From the NCBI RefSeq assembly GCF_018224615.1, contig NZ_JAGTUK010000001.1, positions 1,054,001 through 1,118,000 on the forward strand: 64,000 nt of DNA. The letters run 5' to 3'. The notes below the pieces were generated by a model, which made no database searches, was not told the origin of the DNA, and was given only the letters and a program-made list of their open reading frames with translations. Below, piece by piece: positions 32,916 through 40,584 of this stretch. The DNA comes from Microbacterium paraoxydans. Its GTDB lineage: Bacteria; Actinomycetota; Actinomycetes; Actinomycetales; Microbacteriaceae. The translations under genes and the position numbers were made by a program. Numbering within the stretch: the first letter of the stretch is position 1; every line of letters begins with the position of its first letter.

Positions 32916-33857
32916 ATGCTCCTGTTCACGGCGAAGCGGGTGCTGTCCGGCATCCTGCTGCTCGTCGCGGTCTCGATCGGCACCTTCTTCCTGGCGCACC
33001 TCGCGATCAGCGACCCGACCGCCTCGCTCCTCGGCACCACCGCGAGCCCCGCGCAGCAGCAGGCCCTGGCCGAGAAGATCGGCCTCGACCGTCCGCTGCT
33101 CGTGCAGTTCTGGGACTGGTTCTCGCACGCCGTGCTGCTCGACTTCGGGCAGTCGTGGCGCAACTTCCAGCCCGTCGGCGCGCAGCTCGCGATCAAGGTT
33201 CCCGTGACGCTCTCGGTCGTCACCTTCGCCACGCTCATCACCGCCGTGATCGGCATCGCGTTCGGCATGATCACGGGTCTGCGCCCCGGCACCTGGTTCG
33301 ACCGGATCATCAAGGGCATCTCGGTCGTGCTGTTCGCCCTCCCCGGGTTCTGGGTCAGCCTCGTGCTCGTGATGTGGCTGGCCGTGCAGCTGAAGTGGTT
33401 CCCGGCCGTGGGCTACGTGCCGCCGACGCAGTCCGTCGAGGGGTGGCTGCGCTCGATCACCCTGCCGGCCATCTCCCTCGCGCTGGGTGGCATCGTCGCC
33501 GTGTCCGAGCAGCTGCGCAACGCCGTGATCGCCCAGAGTCGTCAGGACTGGGTGCGCACGCTCCGCAGCCGGGGACTGTCTGCCACGCGGGTCAACCTGC
33601 ACATCCTCCGCAACGCCTCGCCGGCCGCGCTCACCGTGATCGCCCTCATGTTCGTGGGGCTGCTGTCCGGCGCGATCGTGGTGGAGCAGATCTTCAGCCT
33701 CCCCGGCCTCGGCCAGCTCACCAACCAGTCCTCGCAGAACGGCGACATCCCGATGCTCCTGGGCATCACGGTCATCTCGATCGTGTTCGTCGTCGTGATC
33801 AACCTCCTGCTCGACCTCGTGCTCGGCTGGATCAACCCGAAGGTGCGCGTCGCATGA
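32916..33857 (+). CDS. Peptide-type ABC transporter permease (DppB-like)
   Basis: 313 aa with six transmembrane segments. FTAKRVLSGILLLVAVSIGTFFLAHL is the standard DppB start. The EAA loop QDWVRTLRSRGLSATRVNLHILRNA is typical, and the C-terminal VVEQIFSLPGLGQL is conserved. It forms the channel with the permease half of the downstream fusion. Overlaps that gene by 4 nt (ATGA). Confidence 0.93.
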   Translation: MLLFTAKRVLSGILLLVAVSIGTFFLAHLAISDPTASLLGTTASPAQQQALAEKIGLDRPLLVQFWDWFSHAVLLDFGQSWRNFQPVGAQLAIKVPVTLSVVTFATLITAVIGIAFGMITGLRPGTWFDRIIKGISVVLFALPGFWVSLVLVMWLAVQLKWFPAVGYVPPTQSVEGWLRSITLPAISLALGGIVAVSEQLRNAVIAQSRQDWVRTLRSRGLSATRVNLHILRNASPAALTVIALMFVGLLSGAIVVEQIFSLPGLGQLTNQSSQNGDIPMLLGITVISIVFVVVINLLLDLVLGWINPKVRVA

Positions 33858-35671
33858 CAACGACCGACATCCGCGTCGCGTTCGACCGGGCAGCCCAGAA
33901 GCGCCGGTCGAGCCTGTTCCGCCGCTTCCTGCGCCACCCGGGCGGCTACCTCCCGCTCGCGATCTTCCTGCTCATCGTGCTGGTCGGCGTGTTCGCGCCG
34001 CTGCTGGCCCCGATGGACCCGAACCTCGTCGACCTCGCCGCCGCCAAGGCCCCGCCCTCGCCCGAGCACCTGCTGGGCGGCGACTCCACCGGCCGCGACA
34101 TCCTCAGCCGGCTCATCTACGGCACCCGCACGACCCTGTGGGGCGCGCTCATCACGATCCTCACCGCGCTGGTGATCGGCGTCCCCGCGGGTGTCGCCGC
34201 CGGCTACTTCGGGGGCGTGTTCGACCGCGTCGCCACCTGGATCAGCGATGCGCTGCAGTCGATCCCCGGCATGATCATCCTGCTCGTGGTGGCCGCGGGC
34301 AGCCGCAACAACTTCGAGCTGCTGATGGCCACGGTCGGCGTGTTCATGGTGCCCGGCTACTTCCGCATCGCCCGGTCGCAGACGCTCGCGGTGCGCGGCG
34401 AGCCCTACATCGACGCGGCCCGTGTCTCCGGGCTTTCCGACGGGCGCATCATCTTCCGCCACGTCATCACCGCCGTGTACCCGCCCGTGATCATCCAGAC
34501 CGCGCTCACCGCGGGCATCGCGATGGGCATGCAGGCGGGACTGCAGTTCCTCGGCATCGGCGACTCGAACGTCCCCAGCTGGGGCGCCATGATGCTCGAG
34601 GGCTTCCGCCTGATGCTCACGTACCCGCTCATGCTGCTGTGGCCGTCGGCGGCGCTCGGTCTGACGATCGCGGTGCTCGCGATCATGGGCTCCACGCTGG
34701 CGGAGCTGGTGCAGGTGCGCACGCCGCGCGCCCGCCGCCGCTCGCGCCGCTCCGGGCTCGCCGCCACCGCCGCCGACCCTGCCGGTGCTCCCGCGGCCGC
34801 CCGGCCCGCGGCCACGGGCTCGACGCGTCACGCCGCGGCGGCCTCGGCCCTGCGCGTGGAGAACCTGCGGGTCGTGCACGCCACGCCCCAGGGCGAGACC
34901 GAGGTCGTGCACGGCGTCACGCTCGATGTGGCGCCCGGCGAGGTCGTGGGCATCGTGGGGGAGTCGGGCTCCGGCAAGTCGCAGACCGTGTTCTCGGTGC
35001 TCGACCTGCTGCCCTCGACCGGCCGGGCGACCGCCGACGCGATCTGGGTGGGCGGCACCGACGTGACCGCCGCGACCCCGGCCCAGCGGCATGCGCTGCT
35101 CGGCCGCACGATCGGCTACGTGCCGCAGGAGCCGATGAGCAACCTCGACCCCTCGTACACGATCGGGCATCAGCTGATCGAGCCCCTGCGCCGCGTGCAC
35201 GGGCTCAGCCGGGCGGCCGCGACCGAGCGGGCGCGCGCCGTGCTCGTGCGGGTCGGCCTCACCGACCCCGACCGCGTGATGCGCAGCTACCCGCACCAGG
35301 TGTCCGGCGGCATGGCGCAGCGCGTGCTGATCGCCGGGGCCATCGCAGGGCGGCCGTCGCTGCTCGTGGCCGACGAGCCGACGACCGCGCTCGATGTGAC
35401 CGTGCAGGCCGAGGTGCTCGAGCTGTTGCGCGAGCTGCAGGCCGAGTACGGCATGGCGCTGCTGATCGTCACGCACAACTTCGGGGTCGTGGCCGACATC
35501 TGCGACCGGGTGATCGTGATGCGCGGCGGCGACATCGTGGAGTCGGGCCCTGTCGACGCGCTGTTCGCCGCCCCCGCCGAGCCGTACACCCGCGAGCTGA
35601 TCGCCGCCTCGCTCGACGATGCCGAGGGCCGCGCCGAACTCGATCGACACCGCACGGAGGTGCCCGCATGA
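33854..35671 (+). CDS. Fused DppC-type permease and DppD-type ATPase
   Basis: 605 aa. Residues about 1-290 are a DppC-like permease (LFRRFLRHPGGYLPLAIFLL, LLGGDSTGRDILSRLIYG, EAA loop YIDAARVSGLSDGRIIFRHV). A basic, Ala-rich linker (290-332) leads to an ATPase with Walker A GESGSGKSQ (369-377), signature VSGGM (483-487), Walker B LLVADEPT (503-510) and switch His541. OppC-OppD fusions are known in actinobacteria. 4-nt overlaps with both neighbours show tight translational coupling. Confidence 0.93.
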   Translation: MTTTDIRVAFDRAAQKRRSSLFRRFLRHPGGYLPLAIFLLIVLVGVFAPLLAPMDPNLVDLAAAKAPPSPEHLLGGDSTGRDILSRLIYGTRTTLWGALITILTALVIGVPAGVAAGYFGGVFDRVATWISDALQSIPGMIILLVVAAGSRNNFELLMATVGVFMVPGYFRIARSQTLAVRGEPYIDAARVSGLSDGRIIFRHVITAVYPPVIIQTALTAGIAMGMQAGLQFLGIGDSNVPSWGAMMLEGFRLMLTYPLMLLWPSAALGLTIAVLAIMGSTLAELVQVRTPRARRRSRRSGLAATAADPAGAPAAARPAATGSTRHAAAASALRVENLRVVHATPQGETEVVHGVTLDVAPGEVVGIVGESGSGKSQTVFSVLDLLPSTGRATADAIWVGGTDVTAATPAQRHALLGRTIGYVPQEPMSNLDPSYTIGHQLIEPLRRVHGLSRAAATERARAVLVRVGLTDPDRVMRSYPHQVSGGMAQRVLIAGAIAGRPSLLVADEPTTALDVTVQAEVLELLRELQAEYGMALLIVTHNFGVVADICDRVIVMRGGDIVESGPVDALFAAPAEPYTRELIAASLDDAEGRAELDRHRTEVPA

Positions 35672-36561
35672 CCGCCGCCACCGAACCCGCCACCGCGGCC
35701 TCGACCGAGCCCGCGGCCTCGACCGCGTCCCGCCCGCTGCTGGAGGTGCGCGACCTCGTGGTGGAGTACGGCCGTGGCCGCCACGCCTTCCGCGCGCTGC
35801 TCGGCGTCTCGCTCGACATCGCGCCGGGGGAGTGCCTGGGGCTCGTGGGCGAGTCCGGCTCGGGCAAGTCCACGCTCGGCAAGGCCATCCTCGGCCTCGC
35901 CCCCGTGACCGAGGGGAGCATCCGCTTCGACGGCCGCGAGATCAGCCGCCTGAGCGGTCGCGCCCGTCGCGCGCTCGCCGACGACGTGCAGGTCGTGTTC
36001 CAAGACCCGTACGGCTCGCTCAACCCCGCCCTCACGATCGGCGACATCCTCACCGAGCCGCTGCTGACCACGGGTCTCGGCGCGAAGGCCGCCGAGGCGA
36101 AGGTGCGCGAGATGCTCGACCGGGTGCGACTGCCCGCGGCGAGCATGGACCGCTACCCGAGCGAGTTCTCCGGCGGCCAGCGCCAGCGCGTCGCGATCGC
36201 CAGGGCCCTGGTGCGCGGACCGCGGCTGATCGTGTGCGACGAGCCCGTGAGCGCACTCGACCTCACCACGCAGGCGACCATCCTCGACCTGTTCATCGAG
36301 CTCCAGCGCGACACCGGCGTGGCGTACCTGTTCGTGTCGCACGATCTCGGCGTCGTGCGGCGGGTGTGCCACCGCGTGGCCGTGATGTACCGCGGCGAGC
36401 TGGTCGAGGTGGGCGAGGGCGAGCAGGTCACCCGGGCCCCGCAGCATCCGTACTCCGAGCGGCTGCGCCTCGCGTCGCCGGTCGCCGACCCGGTCGCGCA
36501 GCGGGAACGCCGTGCGCAGTGGCTCGCTCTGCGGGAGGTGCCCGATGCGGCGGTACGGTAG
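35668..36561 (+). CDS. Peptide-type ABC transporter ATPase (DppF-like)
   Basis: 297 aa. Walker A GESGSGKST, Q-loop VFQDPYGSLNP, signature FSGGQRQRVAIARAL, Walker B LIVCDEPVSALD and switch His in VSHDLGVV are all canonical. The C-terminal HPYSERLRLASP is the usual oligopeptide-permease tail, but the four-Cys iron-sulfur motif of some DppF proteins is absent. It would dimerise with the ATPase half of the fusion. Confidence 0.93.
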   Translation: MTAATEPATAASTEPAASTASRPLLEVRDLVVEYGRGRHAFRALLGVSLDIAPGECLGLVGESGSGKSTLGKAILGLAPVTEGSIRFDGREISRLSGRARRALADDVQVVFQDPYGSLNPALTIGDILTEPLLTTGLGAKAAEAKVREMLDRVRLPAASMDRYPSEFSGGQRQRVAIARALVRGPRLIVCDEPVSALDLTTQATILDLFIELQRDTGVAYLFVSHDLGVVRRVCHRVAVMYRGELVEVGEGEQVTRAPQHPYSERLRLASPVADPVAQRERRAQWLALREVPDAAVR

Positions 36562-36608
36562 CTCCAGGCCGGAACTCGCCACTCACCGGACTCGGCCGGA
36601 AGGACGCC

Positions 36609-37196
36609 ATGCCGAAGATCATCGACCACGACCAGCGGCGACGGGACATCGTCGAGGTGGCCAAGAGCATCATCCTGAAGGGCGGCTTCGAGGCCGCGAC
36701 GATGCGCAGCATCGCCGCGGAGGCGGGGTTCGCGAACGGGGCGCTCAAGCACTACTTCCCCGGCAAGGAGAGCATCGTCGCGGCGACGTTCGAGACGATC
36801 CTGCAGGAGATGTCGGAGGGCGTGCAGGCGGCGGGCGAGGAGCCGGTCGCGGCGGACGATGCGCTGCGGGGCTTCCTGCAGGCGACGGTCCCGCGCGACA
36901 GGGAGCAGATCGCCGCCGGGCGGGTGCTGCTGGCGCTGTGGGAGTACGCGATGGCGAACGAGGCGCTCGCGGAGCTGTATCGCGGACACCTGGCGTCGTG
37001 GCGGCGCTCGCTGATCGAGCGGATGGAGGCGGCCCGCGACGAGGGGTCGATCCGCGATCAGGACTACGGGCCCTTCGCCGACGAGTTCATCTCGGCCGCG
37101 GTGGGTGCGACCGTCATCAACCTCATGTATCCGGACGGCGACCGACTCGCCGACTACGACAGCTACATCGACCGGTTCCTGGCGCGGCTGCGCTGA
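36609..37196 (+). CDS. TetR family regulator (BetI-like)
   Basis: 195 aa. HTH region RRRDIVEVAKSIILKGGFEAATMRSIAAEAGFANGALKHYFPGKESIV (about residues 10-57). The C-terminal half, with LALWEYAMANEALAELYRGHLASWRR, resembles BetI-type domains. It lies 47 nt after the ABC ATPase with SD GGAAGGAC, so it is made with the transporter. It is the only regulator in the 23-40 kb catabolic island and is the best candidate to bind the four matching operators, including that of its own operon. Confidence 0.9.
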   Translation: MPKIIDHDQRRRDIVEVAKSIILKGGFEAATMRSIAAEAGFANGALKHYFPGKESIVAATFETILQEMSEGVQAAGEEPVAADDALRGFLQATVPRDREQIAAGRVLLALWEYAMANEALAELYRGHLASWRRSLIERMEAARDEGSIRDQDYGPFADEFISAAVGATVINLMYPDGDRLADYDSYIDRFLARLR

Positions 37197-37230
37197 TCGC
37201 GGGGCGCCGGTCCGCACAGGGAGGCGCCGC

Positions 37231-37905
37231 ATGACCGCACAGACCGCTCGACCCGTGGTGTTCCTGCACGGCCTGGCCTCGAACGGGGCGCAGGACTGGC
37301 CGGAGCACGAGTGGACGGGGGTGTTCGGCGACCGCCCGCGCGTGGTGCTCGACCTCCCGGCGCACGGCGAGGCCGAGGCGCTCGGCGTGGTGCCCACCTC
37401 GGCGGTGCTGGAGGCGCTCGCCGACGCGATCGGGGAGGGGGAGATCGACCTGGTGGGGTATTCGCTGGGGGCACGGCTCGCGTGGGATCTCGCCCGTCAT
37501 CCGCGCGTCGCCGTTCGTCGCCTCGTGCTCGGTGGCCTGAGCGCGGGGGAGCCGTTCACGCTGGTCGATCTTGCGACGGCCAGGGCGGCCGTCGCGGGGG
37601 GTGCGGCGCCCGCGGACCCGCTGACCGCGATGATCGTGCACATGGTGAGCCTGCCCGGCAACCGTCCGGCGGCGCTGCTCGACCTGATCGAGGGCCTCGC
37701 GGCGGAGCCGTTCGCCCCGGAGGGCGGCGCGCCGACACAGCCCGTGCTGTTGCTGGGCGGGTCGGACGACCCGATGGCGGCGGGGATCGACGAGCTCGCC
37801 GCCCGTCTTCCCGATGCCCGGGTGCAGCGCGTGCCGGGCGATCACCTCGCCGCCCCGCACACCCCGGCGTTCCGGGACGCGGTGGGCGCCTTCCTCGCGG
37901 ACTGA
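37231..37905 (+). CDS. Alpha/beta fold hydrolase
   Basis: 224 aa, compact. The nucleophile elbow is GYSLGARLAW, oxyanion HGLASNG near the N-terminus, catalytic Asp probably in GGSDDPM, and His in GDHLAAPHTP. It fits small AB_hydrolase_6 proteins (MenH-like or esterase-like). SD AGGGAGGC precedes ATG 37231, 34 nt after the TetR gene, so it is probably the last gene of that operon. The substrate is unknown. Confidence 0.85.
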   Translation: MTAQTARPVVFLHGLASNGAQDWPEHEWTGVFGDRPRVVLDLPAHGEAEALGVVPTSAVLEALADAIGEGEIDLVGYSLGARLAWDLARHPRVAVRRLVLGGLSAGEPFTLVDLATARAAVAGGAAPADPLTAMIVHMVSLPGNRPAALLDLIEGLAAEPFAPEGGAPTQPVLLLGGSDDPMAAGIDELAARLPDARVQRVPGDHLAAPHTPAFRDAVGAFLAD

Positions 37906-37942
37906 GCCCGCGGCGTCGGCTGCGCCGACCCCTGACCTTTAT

Positions 37943-37960
37943 TTCCAACGTACGTAGACA
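37943..37960. promoter_or_regulatory. Shared operator, site 3 (methyltransferase-like gene promoter)
   Basis: TTCCAA-CGTAC-GTAGAC (37943-37959), preceded by TTTA as in the other sites; the spacer is one base longer. TAGACA at 37955-37960 may be the -10, giving a leader of about 10 nt before ATG 37977 with GAAAGG as SD. Confidence 0.5.
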
Positions 37961-37976
37961 ATCGAAAGGCATCGTC

Positions 37977-38966
37977 ATGACCGACACCCCCACGCCGGAC
38001 GCCGCGCGCATCCTCGACATCGCCACCGGCTACATGGCCGCCAAGCAACTGTTCCAGGCCAGCCGGATCGGCCTGTTCGCGGCCGTCGCCGACGGCGCAG
38101 ACACGGTCGCCGCGATCGCCGAGCGCTGCGGCGTGAGCGAGCGCATCGCGCGACTGCTCGCCGACGCGCTCGCCGCCAAGGGCCTCCTCGTGCGCACCGA
38201 CGGCCGGTACGCGCTCGCAGACGACGCCGCCGCGTACCTCACGGGCGAGGCCGCCGCGATCGACCTCGCGCCGTTCCTCACCTTCCTCGACGAGATCAGC
38301 TACCCGCACTGGCTGCAGTTCGCGCACACGGTCGACACGACCGAGCCGGGCGACCTGCAGATGGACGACGCCCGGTGGGGCACGTTCATGGCCGGCGTGA
38401 TGACGTACAACCGCCTGCACGCGCAGGAGTTCGGCCGTCTGGTCGACCTCGACGGTGCCACGAACGCGCTCGACTTCGGCGGCCTGTCGGCCGAGTTCGC
38501 GCTGTCGGTCATGGCCCGCAACCCGCAGCTGGACACCACGTTCGTGTACGCACCGGGCTTCGAGGGCGGCGTGGCAGAGGCCGTCGAGGCCGCGGGCGTC
38601 GCCGATCGCGCGACGGTCGAGGTGGGCGACACCGCGACCGCCACACCGGAGGGCGCCTACGACGCGGTGTTCGCGAACCACGTCATCCACCGCTTCTCCG
38701 CGGAGGAGAACGCCCGCATCTTCCGAAACCTGCGCGCGGCGGCGGCCGAGGGTGCGACCCTCACCGTGCTCGACTTCTTCCTGGACGACGACCCGGAGCA
38801 GCGCGCGCTCGACGCCCTGCACGCGGGGGAGTACCTCGTGATCGACGGCACCGTCGTGTACCCGGAGTCCGAGGTCCGCGGCTGGCTGGCCGACGCCGGC
38901 TGGTCGGTGCGGGACAGGATCGCCCTGCCGGGGAGCCCGCGGGTGCTGGTGGCCACCGCGGTGTGA
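37977..38966 (+). CDS. O-methyltransferase-fold protein with degenerate SAM site
   Basis: 329 aa. The N-terminal winged-helix dimerisation domain (about 8-90: MAAKQLFQASRIGLFAAV) and C-terminal domain follow the layout of acetylserotonin-type O-methyltransferases: VFANHVIHRFSAEENARIFRNLRAA corresponds to 'L..VLHDWSDE.A..IL...R'. SAM motif I reads LDFGGLSAE (165-173) instead of DVGGGxG, and the acidic residue of strand 2 is replaced in FVYAPG (189-194). It may bind another ligand. Monocistronic, ending at a clear terminator; the shared operator is 17 nt upstream of the start. Confidence 0.8.
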   Translation: MTDTPTPDAARILDIATGYMAAKQLFQASRIGLFAAVADGADTVAAIAERCGVSERIARLLADALAAKGLLVRTDGRYALADDAAAYLTGEAAAIDLAPFLTFLDEISYPHWLQFAHTVDTTEPGDLQMDDARWGTFMAGVMTYNRLHAQEFGRLVDLDGATNALDFGGLSAEFALSVMARNPQLDTTFVYAPGFEGGVAEAVEAAGVADRATVEVGDTATATPEGAYDAVFANHVIHRFSAEENARIFRNLRAAAAEGATLTVLDFFLDDDPEQRALDALHAGEYLVIDGTVVYPESEVRGWLADAGWSVRDRIALPGSPRVLVATAV

Positions 38967-39002
38967 CACCCGCGGTCTGAGACTGGTCCGAGGGGGATCA
39001 GA

Positions 39003-39039
39003 GGCGGGCGGCATGCGTGAACATGCCGCCCGCCGTTTT
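39003..39039 (+). terminator. Rho-independent terminator
   Basis: GGCGGGCGGCATG (39003-39015) and CATGCCGCCCGCC (39022-39034) form a perfect 13-bp stem with a 6-nt loop CGTGAA, followed by GTTTT. It ends the methyltransferase-like transcript and may also stop the convergent amidohydrolase transcript. Confidence 0.9.
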
Positions 39040-39077
39040 CGTGGGAGCGCGACGCGGCGCGCGGGGCCGCGGTCGCG

Positions 39078-40421
39078 TCAGTCGCGCGCGAAGACCGTGC
39101 GGCCGTCGACGATCGTGCGCTCCACCGTGACGGAGGTGAACGCGCGCCCCGGCTCGAGCGGATCCTCGTCGAGCACGGTGAGGTCGGCGACGCGACCGGG
39201 CTCGAGCGTGCCCTTCCAGGCCGCGGCCCCGTCCTGTCGTGCGGGTTCCACGGTCATGGCGCGCAGGAGGGCGCGGCGCAGGGTGGCGTCGTCCACGGCG
39301 CCCGCCGCGGTCACGAGGCGCAGCGAGGCGTCCAGGCTCGGACGCCAGTCCGGCGTCGCGATCGGGGCGTCGCTGGTGAGCGTGGTGAGCGCGCCGGAGC
39401 CGAACATCTCGGCGAGCGGCCAGGCGGCGGCGACGCGTGCCTCACCCAGCTGCACCGCGGCCCAGGAGTGCGTGTGCGCGGCGATCAGCGGCTGCACGGC
39501 GAACCCGGCGCCGACGTCGCGCATGCGGGCGATCTGCTCCGGTGTCGCGAGGTCGCCGTGCACCACGTAGTGGGGGCCCGGCGCGGCTGGCGTGCCGTCG
39601 AGGCGCTCCAGTACCGCCAGGAACTCCGCGATCGAGCGGTCGCCCGTGGCGTGCACCGCGATCTGGAGGCCGCGCGTGGCGGCGAGCTCGATCATGCGCT
39701 GGAACGCCGAGAGCGGATCCGTGCCGCCGCGCGTGAGCAGGTGACCGGTGGTGCCGTCGGCGTAGGGCTCGGTGGTCCACGCGGTGGCGAGTGGGGGGAT
39801 GCCGTCGGCGAAGATCTTCACCCCGGGGATCGCGAGCCAGCGGGGGTCGGTCGCGGGCGGCGGCGTCTGCAGGCCGCGCTCGAAGTCGTCGAGCGTGCTC
39901 TCGCCGTCGATCGTGCCGAACAGTCGCAGCAGGGTCACGCGGGAGGTCTGTGCGCCCTCGCGGTGCAGTTCCACGTAGGCGTCGAGCATGTCGCTGCCGA
40001 AGCAGCCCGTCTCTCCCTCGTCCTCGCCGGGGCCGATGCCCGGTTCGGTGTAGCTCGTGATGCCGAGTTCGGCGAGCAGTCGCCAGGCGCGGCGCAGGGT
40101 GGCGCGTCGTTCGCCGGCGGTGGAGACCAGGCGGCCGGACGGCTGCTCCTCGGGCGGGGTGTCGGAGAAGAACAGGTGAGGCCAGCGGGCGCCGAGCCAG
40201 GCGGCGTGCAGGTGCGCGTCGTTGAGCCCGGGGACGACCGTGCGGCCGTCGAGCTCGATGGTCTCCCGAGCGGGCAGCGCCTCGGCGTCGGGGCCGACGG
40301 CGACGATCGTGCCGTCGCGGACCGCGAGGGCCGAGGTGAGGGTGTCGCCCTGGTCGAGGGTGTGGATGCGGCCGCCGCGGAGGAGGAGGTCGGCGCCGTC
40401 GCCGGAAAGTGCAGTGCTCAT
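39078..40421 (-). CDS. Amidohydrolase family protein (YtcJ-like, second copy)
   Basis: 447 aa, about 100 residues shorter than the copy at 1464. Metal-site features: GLNDAHLHAAWLG, the putative carboxylated Lys region IPGVKIFADG, VHATGDRSIAEFL, YVVHGDLATPEQI and LTSDAPIATPDW. N- and C-terminal edges (DLLLRGGRIHTLDQ; GTLEPGRVADLTVLD) are complete, so it is not truncated. Start at ATG 40421 with GGTGG as weak SD; the shared operator begins 3 nt upstream of it. It converges on the methyltransferase-like gene and is divergent from gapB. Confidence 0.87.
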   Translation of the reverse strand: MSTALSGDGADLLLRGGRIHTLDQGDTLTSALAVRDGTIVAVGPDAEALPARETIELDGRTVVPGLNDAHLHAAWLGARWPHLFFSDTPPEEQPSGRLVSTAGERRATLRRAWRLLAELGITSYTEPGIGPGEDEGETGCFGSDMLDAYVELHREGAQTSRVTLLRLFGTIDGESTLDDFERGLQTPPPATDPRWLAIPGVKIFADGIPPLATAWTTEPYADGTTGHLLTRGGTDPLSAFQRMIELAATRGLQIAVHATGDRSIAEFLAVLERLDGTPAAPGPHYVVHGDLATPEQIARMRDVGAGFAVQPLIAAHTHSWAAVQLGEARVAAAWPLAEMFGSGALTTLTSDAPIATPDWRPSLDASLRLVTAAGAVDDATLRRALLRAMTVEPARQDGAAAWKGTLEPGRVADLTVLDEDPLEPGRAFTSVTVERTIVDGRTVFARD

Positions 40422-40423
40422 TA

Positions 40424-40439
40424 TTCCACCAGTGTAGAC
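40424..40439. promoter_or_regulatory. Shared operator, site 4 (amidohydrolase promoter)
   Basis: TTCCAC-CAGT-GTAGAC, preceded by TTA and followed by GAAAAAG. TACACT on the minus strand (40436-40431) is a good -10 for the amidohydrolase, so the operator sits on the core promoter, 9 nt from the start codon. Confidence 0.6.
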
Positions 40440-40500
40440 GAAAAAGTGCGGCGAGCGCGGAACCGTGACGTCCGATTCGGCGCTGCCGTTCGGCGGCTTG

Positions 40501-40506
40501 TACGCT
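40501..40506 (+). promoter_or_regulatory. -10 box of the gapB promoter
   Basis: TACGCT, giving a leader of about 72 nt. The leader contains a 9-bp hairpin GCGCGCGCC/GGCGCGCGC (40538-40564), which ends 10 nt before the AAGGAC ribosome site, so it could influence translation. Confidence 0.5.
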
Positions 40507-40584
40507 GGGGGCATCCCCCGAATCCACCGGCAACCTCGCGCGCGCCGGCGACCTCGGCGCGCGCTCACACATGCAAGGACGCAG

